From positions 1 through 34,685 of the IMG/VR virus record IMGVR_UViG_3300042900_000247: 34,685 nucleotides of DNA. One strand, written 5' to 3'. The notes under the pieces are model-generated. The model did no database searches, was not told the origin of the DNA, and worked only from the letters and a program-made list of their open reading frames with translations. Shown one piece after another: positions 30,835 to 34,685 of the stretch. Every line of letters starts with the position of its first letter. The first letter of the stretch is position 1. Both the position numbers and the translations under genes were made by a program. Source of the DNA: a virus.

Positions 30835-31980
30835 TTATATTGCCCCCCAAGTTACTGAAGGAATTGTTAATTTACTAAATATTGCATATCTTAGAGCATC
30901 AATAGCGTGATCGTTAAATTTAACAGGTTGGTCTAGCTTTAATCCATTTCTATCCGTTTTCCATCTGTAACCTCTTATTTCTTTAAGTAAATTTACAGAA
31001 TCTTGTTGAATAACTAATGGTGTTCCTTTTATTGTTCTAATCCCCTCTGTCACATCTTTATTAGCTGGCTTTGCATTAAACCCACTTCTTACCAATTCCT
31101 CAATAGTTTTAGGCTCAGCAGCATCACAATAAATCTCGTCATACGAAGTTAAGCCTAATCCTTTAATTTTCTCTACCAAATCATTTGTAGTCAATCTAGT
31201 TTCATACAACATCTCTTTTACATTAGCTATACCATCATTAAAAACTACCTTAACAAGTGAACTCGGATTATTAAACCCAAAGTCCAACCCATACACTATC
31301 TCACCTTCTTCGGGTATTTCTTCCGTTGTCTTAAAATGCGTATAAATTAAATCTTGACTTAATCCCCTCTCACCCAATCCGTAAATCTGCCAATAATTAG
31401 GATCTGCATCTTTGAGCCGATTTAACTCATCAATCAGCTCTTGTGGCAAGAATGGATTATCCCTAAATGTCGTAATATGAAAATCAGCATCATCCCTAGG
31501 AATAACATTGTCATAAATCCAACTTGCAACATCTGATGGGTTATAATCTAATATAATTTTATTCTCAGTACGCATAATTAACTGCATCCAAGCCTCATAA
31601 CTTAATTCGTTAGCCTCATTGCAGAATAAATACGTTCTTGCCCTTCCCCTTATCTTCTGTGGTTGATCAGCACTTACAAACTCAATGGTGTTTCCATTCA
31701 TTGTATATACCTGCTCAGTCTTATTATGATTGTTTTCATCGTAAATACCCAATTTTAATAGAATATCTACAAAATCTCTCAAAACAGAACCCTTAATACT
31801 TGGCAATGACTGCCTAACAATCGTTAATGTCTTGCCGTTCTCTTGAAGTAGCTTAATAATAAACCAAATAAGGATATTATATGTTTTACCACTTCTAGAG
31901 CCTCCCTGCATAACAGTAATTCTCTTTTTGCTCTCTTGCAATATTTCAAAGATCTTGTTAGTCTGTAGTTTTGCGTTCAT
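30835..31980 (-). CDS. terL: Terminase large subunit
   Basis: A 381-aa packaging motor. The ATPase has Walker A GGSRSGKT (26-33) and Walker B YLFCNEAN (117-124). The C-terminal nuclease has GLDFGFNNP (231-239, Asp233), YCDAAEP (284-290, Asp286) and HAIDALRY (358-365, Asp361). The sequence belongs to the PBSX/SPP1-like (Terminase_3) group. Members such as SPP1 package by headful from a pac site, which agrees with the circular assembly. It is somewhat short for the family but complete. A 322-bp gap separates it from the small subunit. Confidence 0.93.
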   Translation of the reverse strand: MNAKLQTNKIFEILQESKKRITVMQGGSRSGKTYNILIWFIIKLLQENGKTLTIVRQSLPSIKGSVLRDFVDILLKLGIYDENNHNKTEQVYTMNGNTIEFVSADQPQKIRGRARTYLFCNEANELSYEAWMQLIMRTENKIILDYNPSDVASWIYDNVIPRDDADFHITTFRDNPFLPQELIDELNRLKDADPNYWQIYGLGERGLSQDLIYTHFKTTEEIPEEGEIVYGLDFGFNNPSSLVKVVFNDGIANVKEMLYETRLTTNDLVEKIKGLGLTSYDEIYCDAAEPKTIEELVRSGFNAKPANKDVTEGIRTIKGTPLVIQQDSVNLLKEIRGYRWKTDRNGLKLDQPVKFNDHAIDALRYAIFSKLTIPSVTWGAI

Positions 31981-32302
31981 AGTAAAAAAAAAATTCAGTA
32001 TTTATATTTCGATTCTAAAAGTAGGGTATAAAAGGGGGGTCATCGTATATAACTTTGTTTAGACAAGTGTTTTAAGAGTTATCAGATTTTTGGTTGTATA
32101 GTGCCGTTTCAAAATCCGTTTTTCTTTAAGTCCCCCCCATCATGCCAGGGCCATGCGGTCACCCAATTCGCACAAATATAATAAAGTTTAATATGTGCCA
32201 TCTAGTCACTACCTTAGTCAGTCGCGATACTTTTGTTTTATAACTAATATTATGTTAAATAGAACTACTTAAATAAGTAGTGCCATTTAGGCATTAATAC
32301 TA
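31981..32302. other. Non-coding gap between terminase subunits, possible packaging site
   Basis: This 322-bp stretch has no convincing gene. It contains an isolated GC-rich patch: GGGGGGTCATCG near 32034-32045 and CCCCCCCATCATGCCAGGGC at 32132-32151, plus CATGCGGTCACCC. It also has imperfect direct repeats TAGTCACT/TAGTCAGT (32203-32221) and a perfect inverted repeat ACTACTTA-AA-TAAGTAGT (32264-32281). In an otherwise tightly packed genome, a conserved-looking non-coding gap at the terminase genes is a good candidate for a pac or cos region. Confidence 0.4.
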
Positions 32303-32629
32303 CTAATTCGCTACTATTTCGGCATCCTCATATTGTGGCCGGACAACCTCAATGCTAACCTGGTTTAATTGGCCTTCTATCTTGTTTTCTATCTTCTGGG
32401 TAGGTAAGCCAATGAAGTAACTGCAAAATATCTGTATTGCTTTCATATCGCCCTCCTCTATCTTTTGCCTCAATACCTTGAATGCTGTATCAGCCATTGG
32501 CGTGAGCTTGGCAATGATCTCATGCTCCTCCATTCGTCTTTTACGGCCTGCTCCTGGTCTCGCTCCGCCAAGGTTGGGTGATCTTTCCTTTCGTTGTTGT
32601 ATCCTTTTATTAAGTTGTTCGTCTGTCAT
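32303..32629 (-). CDS. terS: Terminase small subunit
   Basis: A 108-aa protein with a basic N-terminus containing GGARPGAGRKRR (21-32), a motif common in small terminases of this type, then helices (KLTPMADTAFKVLRQKIEEG) and a C-terminal oligomerisation-like tail. It recognises phage DNA and recruits the large subunit. It is divergent, so the identification rests on the motif, size and position before terL. Confidence 0.8.
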   Translation of the reverse strand: MTDEQLNKRIQQRKERSPNLGGARPGAGRKRRMEEHEIIAKLTPMADTAFKVLRQKIEEGDMKAIQIFCSYFIGLPTQKIENKIEGQLNQVSIEVVRPQYEDAEIVAN

Positions 32630-32675
32630 TGTATTGATTTAAAGTGACTATTCAAATGCAGTTATATATTGTTAA

Positions 32676-32879
32676 TCAATCTTTTTGTAGTTCTTTCTGT
32701 GGTATTATTTCCATATTATGGGTATGGCCTTTCTCGTCTATTGTATCCCTTTCGTATATTCTCAGCTTTACCCATTCGGTTTCCAACTCAGATAAAAAAA
32801 CAACAAAATCAGATGTAAAAACATTAAGGTAAAGCGATTGATCTTTACCCTTCTTAATATAGAAACCTTTCTTTTTCAT
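32676..32879 (-). CDS. Hypothetical 67-aa protein, first gene of the late block
   Basis: Basic then acidic small protein (MKKKGFYIKKGKDQSLYLNV...) with beta-type segments (FVVFLSELETEWVKLRIYER) and the tail HNMEIIPQKELQKD. The frame is open to 32903, but ATG at 32879 avoids a Cys/Tyr-rich extension and has an A-rich start context. It lies 46 bp before the small terminase gene and may be co-transcribed with it. No family recognised. Confidence 0.6.
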   Translation of the reverse strand: MKKKGFYIKKGKDQSLYLNVFTSDFVVFLSELETEWVKLRIYERDTIDEKGHTHNMEIIPQKELQKD

Positions 32880-32992
32880 GCAATACTTAACAAGATATAA
32901 CACTATTTAAATACCTCAATACTTTATAAACATATTGTCTATAACTCATTATATATTATAAATAAAAATATTACAAAATAGTTGTCTAAATA

Positions 32993-33025
32993 TTTGGAAT
33001 GTAATAGATATTACTATTATCTTTG
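32993..33025 (+). promoter_or_regulatory. Bacteroidota-type promoter of the rightward operon
   Basis: TTTG (32993-32996), 21-bp spacer, TATCTTTG (33018-33025): consensus -33 and -7 boxes of the Bacteroidota primary sigma factor. Transcription should start about 7 bp later, giving a short A-rich leader to the ATG at 33047. It lies in the divergent gap 32880-33046 between leftward late and rightward genes. I see no matching promoter for the leftward side. Confidence 0.8.
33002..33019. promoter_or_regulatory. Possible operator TAATAG-N6-CTATTA
   Basis: A perfect 6-bp inverted repeat (33002-33007 and 33014-33019) occupies the promoter spacer and touches the -7 box, where a bound repressor would block RNA polymerase. 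It resembles TAATA-N7-TATTA in the other promoter, although the spacing differs by one base. The XRE protein is the obvious candidate ligand. AT-rich palindromes arise easily by chance. Confidence 0.4.
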
Positions 33026-33046
33026 TTTAAACAAAAAACAAACACA

Positions 33047-33115
33047 ATGAAAAATGTACTTATCCCTGTTCTTTTCTTTGCTCTTATTTTTATCATTAAT
33101 TTTTTAAACTGGTAA
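33047..33115 (+). CDS. Tiny single-pass membrane protein, 22 aa
   Basis: ATG at 33047 to TAA at 33113-33115 encodes MKNVLIPVLFFALIFIINFL plus NW, almost entirely one membrane helix. It is the first open frame after the rightward promoter, with leader AACACAATG like the next genes. Its early position, start context and clean hydrophobicity argue that it is real. Possible roles include inhibition of a host membrane protein or superinfection exclusion, but the sequence cannot tell. Confidence 0.5.
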   Translation: MKNVLIPVLFFALIFIINFLNW

Positions 33116-33118
33116 CCC

Positions 33119-33202
33119 ATGAAAAAACTCATTCACCTGATTATTGCCTTATTTATTGCCGGTATTATTATCGGTTTATTACAGGACAACTTTTGCAAAT
33201 AA
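33119..33202 (+). CDS. Tiny single-pass membrane protein, 27 aa
   Basis: ATG at 33119, 3 bp after the preceding stop, encodes MKKLIHLIIALFIAGIIIGL then LQDNFCK: a basic start, one membrane helix with a GIIIG patch and a short polar tail. Pairing with the 22-aa protein suggests a two-peptide membrane unit. Too short for family assignment. Confidence 0.5.
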   Translation: MKKLIHLIIALFIAGIIIGLLQDNFCK

Positions 33203-33221
33203 CACATAAAAACAAAACACA

Positions 33222-34067
33222 ATGAAAACTAAATTCACTTCAAACGCTTCTCTTTCCCATGCATGGGCTAATCAATTGCAGGATCATGGCCGCACTGAAA
33301 ATATGTTTTTTGAAAACGATACTATTTATAGCTATGGTAGGCATTATATAATCGGTAAGCAAATTATTTCAAATAATAATCAACGCGTAGTGTTTATTAA
33401 TACTAACGGTTACAGCAATACGACAGCAAAACAGACTAATCATGTTTTTAGGGCCATACCTGATGGTATCGAAGTATTTAATGTTCCCTTTAAATATAGT
33501 GACTCATTCCATATTGAGGGGTTGCCGTTAACTATTGAAGTAATGATTAAAGATGTAGCAACTTTAATAAATAAGCAAATTTCCGCAAAATCTAGCTTTT
33601 ACTATTTTATTGATGCAAAAGATAAATATGAGCAAATAGAATCTATTTGTAATTTGTTTGAGCTACAAATACCAAAAAAGCCTGAAAATTGGGAGGCTGC
33701 ACAAATAAAGTCAGAATATTTAAAAGAAACGGTAAAAGAAAGGGAAAACGCAAAACAACAAAAGCAAATATTAAAGGATCAAGAACTTTTGCAAAAGTGG
33801 CTAAATCATGAATATAATGGGCAACTTTATAATATCCCAGTTTATTTGAGAATATCTAAAGATGGCCAATTAATCGAAACAACAAAGGGGGCAAAAGTAT
33901 CTAAAATTGAGGCTCTCAAGTTACTTTCATTAATAAGATCTGGTAATGATATTAAAGGCCACAAAATTGATGGATTTACAGTCATTGAAAATAATATCAA
34001 TGATATTAAAATAGGATGCCATACAATTACATGGGAAAAAATCAATAATTCTAAAATATTTAATTAA
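33222..34067 (+). CDS. Conserved phage hypothetical protein, 281 aa
   Basis: Starts MKTKFTSNASLSHAWANQLQ and continues with NMFFENDTIYSYGRHYIIGK and VVFINTNGYSNTTAKQTNHV. This N-terminal 80-residue pattern (F-x-S/T-N...HxWA, then YSYGxHY, then the Ser/Thr-rich YSxTTxKH) is one I recall from many phage and plasmid proteins of unknown function. The middle (residues 160-195) is a charged helix or coiled coil, and the C-terminal part is beta-rich. It has the leader AACAAAACACAATG and lies in the first rightward operon, so it is probably expressed early. Function unknown. Confidence 0.75.
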   Translation: MKTKFTSNASLSHAWANQLQDHGRTENMFFENDTIYSYGRHYIIGKQIISNNNQRVVFINTNGYSNTTAKQTNHVFRAIPDGIEVFNVPFKYSDSFHIEGLPLTIEVMIKDVATLINKQISAKSSFYYFIDAKDKYEQIESICNLFELQIPKKPENWEAAQIKSEYLKETVKERENAKQQKQILKDQELLQKWLNHEYNGQLYNIPVYLRISKDGQLIETTKGAKVSKIEALKLLSLIRSGNDIKGHKIDGFTVIENNINDIKIGCHTITWEKINNSKIFN

Positions 34068-34080
34068 TAAAACAAGCACA

Positions 34081-34683
34081 ATGAAAAAAATTACAACAAC
34101 AACAAATATTTATCAATTTAATGAGCTTAGTGAAACGTCAAAAGACAAAGCAATAGACGATTATAGGCAAAAAATGTATAATAACCAAGATATACCAGAA
34201 TGCATAATTGATGATTGTTATTTGTTTGAGCCTTTAAACATAGACCTTGAAAATCTATTCGGTGAGGAATATAGGAAACTAGATAATCCTATTATTGGAA
34301 ATACAAGAAAGCTATATTTTGATACAGGTATAAGCTCATTTTTAGATGCTGATGAGGCAATAATAATAAATAATGAAAAAATGTTTTTGTTATGGCTAGA
34401 AATACCAGAAATAATGCATGATGCCGTATATTTTAAAATAAACAATACAGAATATAGATACCCAGATACGATTATAATTTTTGAGGAAAACGACTGCCAA
34501 TATCAATTTTCAGATGAAGAAAATGAAATACTACAGAAGGCTGCTAATAAATTTTCTAAACACATGGAAAATGTATTAAATAGAATAGAAGAAAGTTTTG
34601 AATATTTTTATTCAGATGATTATATAGTAGAAACAATAGATGATATGGAAATTGAATTTACAGAAGATGGAGCAATATATTAA
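34081..34683 (+). CDS. Conserved phage hypothetical protein, 200 aa
   Basis: Acidic protein beginning MKKITTTTNIYQFNELSETS and KDKAIDDYR. The element Y-x-F-x-EL-S-x-x-x-K-x-x-AI-x-x-YR is a recurring N-terminal motif of short phage proteins whose role is unknown, usually followed as here by an Asp/Glu-rich body and a C-terminal helix (AANKFSKHMENVLNRIEESF) with an acidic tail. The high negative charge is reminiscent of DNA-mimic or anti-defence proteins, but this is inference. It is complete here; its last 125 bases are repeated at the window start because of the contig overlap. Thirteen bases separate it from the 281-aa gene. Confidence 0.75.
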   Translation: MKKITTTTNIYQFNELSETSKDKAIDDYRQKMYNNQDIPECIIDDCYLFEPLNIDLENLFGEEYRKLDNPIIGNTRKLYFDTGISSFLDADEAIIINNEKMFLLWLEIPEIMHDAVYFKINNTEYRYPDTIIIFEENDCQYQFSDEENEILQKAANKFSKHMENVLNRIEESFEYFYSDDYIVETIDDMEIEFTEDGAIY

Positions 34684-34685
34684 TA
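34559..34685. repeat. Terminal overlap, right copy
   Basis: Identical to 1-127. It includes the 3' end of the 200-aa protein gene and two bases past its stop. See the left copy for interpretation. Confidence 0.93.

Noticed and set aside
32173-32180. TATATTTG (minus) as -7 box of a terL promoter
   Set aside because: It matches TAnnTTTG but no TTTG/TTG lies 19-21 bp upstream, and the DNA is AT-rich enough for chance hits. TAACTTTG at 32050 and TACTTTTG at 32228 (plus) fail for the same reason.

Overview
The window is the whole genome of a small tailed phage, assembled as a circular contig. The first 127 bases are identical to the last 127 (1-127 = 34559-34685), so the unique circle is 34,558 bp. 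A 127-bp overlap is the usual largest k-mer of short-read assemblers, so it more likely marks a circular assembly graph than a physical terminal repeat. The DNA is AT-rich. Two promoters of the Bacteroidota type (TTTG, 21 bp, TATCTTTG) and A-rich leaders without a Shine-Dalgarno sequence (for example AACACAATG) point to a Bacteroidota host. HK97-type capsid genes, a tape measure and a tail assembly chaperone frameshift make it a siphovirus. No integrase, transposase or CRISPR array is visible.

Three transcription blocks can be read. (1) A rightward operon starts at the promoter at 32993-33025, crosses the contig ends and stops near 482. It holds two tiny membrane proteins and four soluble proteins of unknown function. 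(2) A leftward replication operon starts at the promoter at 8453-8485 and runs to 568. It encodes an XRE regulator, a small membrane protein, an SSB ending in DDIPF, a RecB/Cas4-like nuclease, a MazG-like protein, an SF2 helicase, two small proteins, a VRR-NUC nuclease, a primase-polymerase/SF3 helicase and a free-standing DnaA domain IV protein. Between the last two genes lies a likely replication origin: an AT-rich stretch, a perfect DnaA box, phased CAAAAACCCC repeats and six ATCGCGTMC iterons. (3) A leftward late block runs from about 32.88 kb to a terminator at 8.53 kb. It carries terminase small and large subunits, portal, MuF-like protein, prohead protease, major capsid protein, two glycosyltransferases, connectors, tail tube, frameshifted tail chaperones, tape measure, tail-tip protein, a second tube-like protein, a 1948-aa appendage protein, small tail proteins and a lysis cassette (two holin-like proteins, unimolecular spanin, GH24 endolysin), ending with a DEDDy exonuclease and a small metalloprotease-like protein.

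The most unusual signal is a pair of tRNA-like RNA elements in the replication operon (4494-4581 and 7289-7338). Each has a perfect 7-bp acceptor-like stem and a canonical T-loop, and they share the core TGGGTTCGATYCCCTA, but neither has a normal cloverleaf. One has a single long hairpin where the D and anticodon arms should be; the other is about 50 nt long with a 4-bp hairpin. Each sits directly before the start codon of the next gene. Other points of interest are the two perfect DnaA boxes beside a phage DnaA domain IV gene, the terminator that runs straight into the start codon of a glycosyltransferase gene between the capsid and connector genes, and the endolysin with Cys in place of the catalytic Asp.
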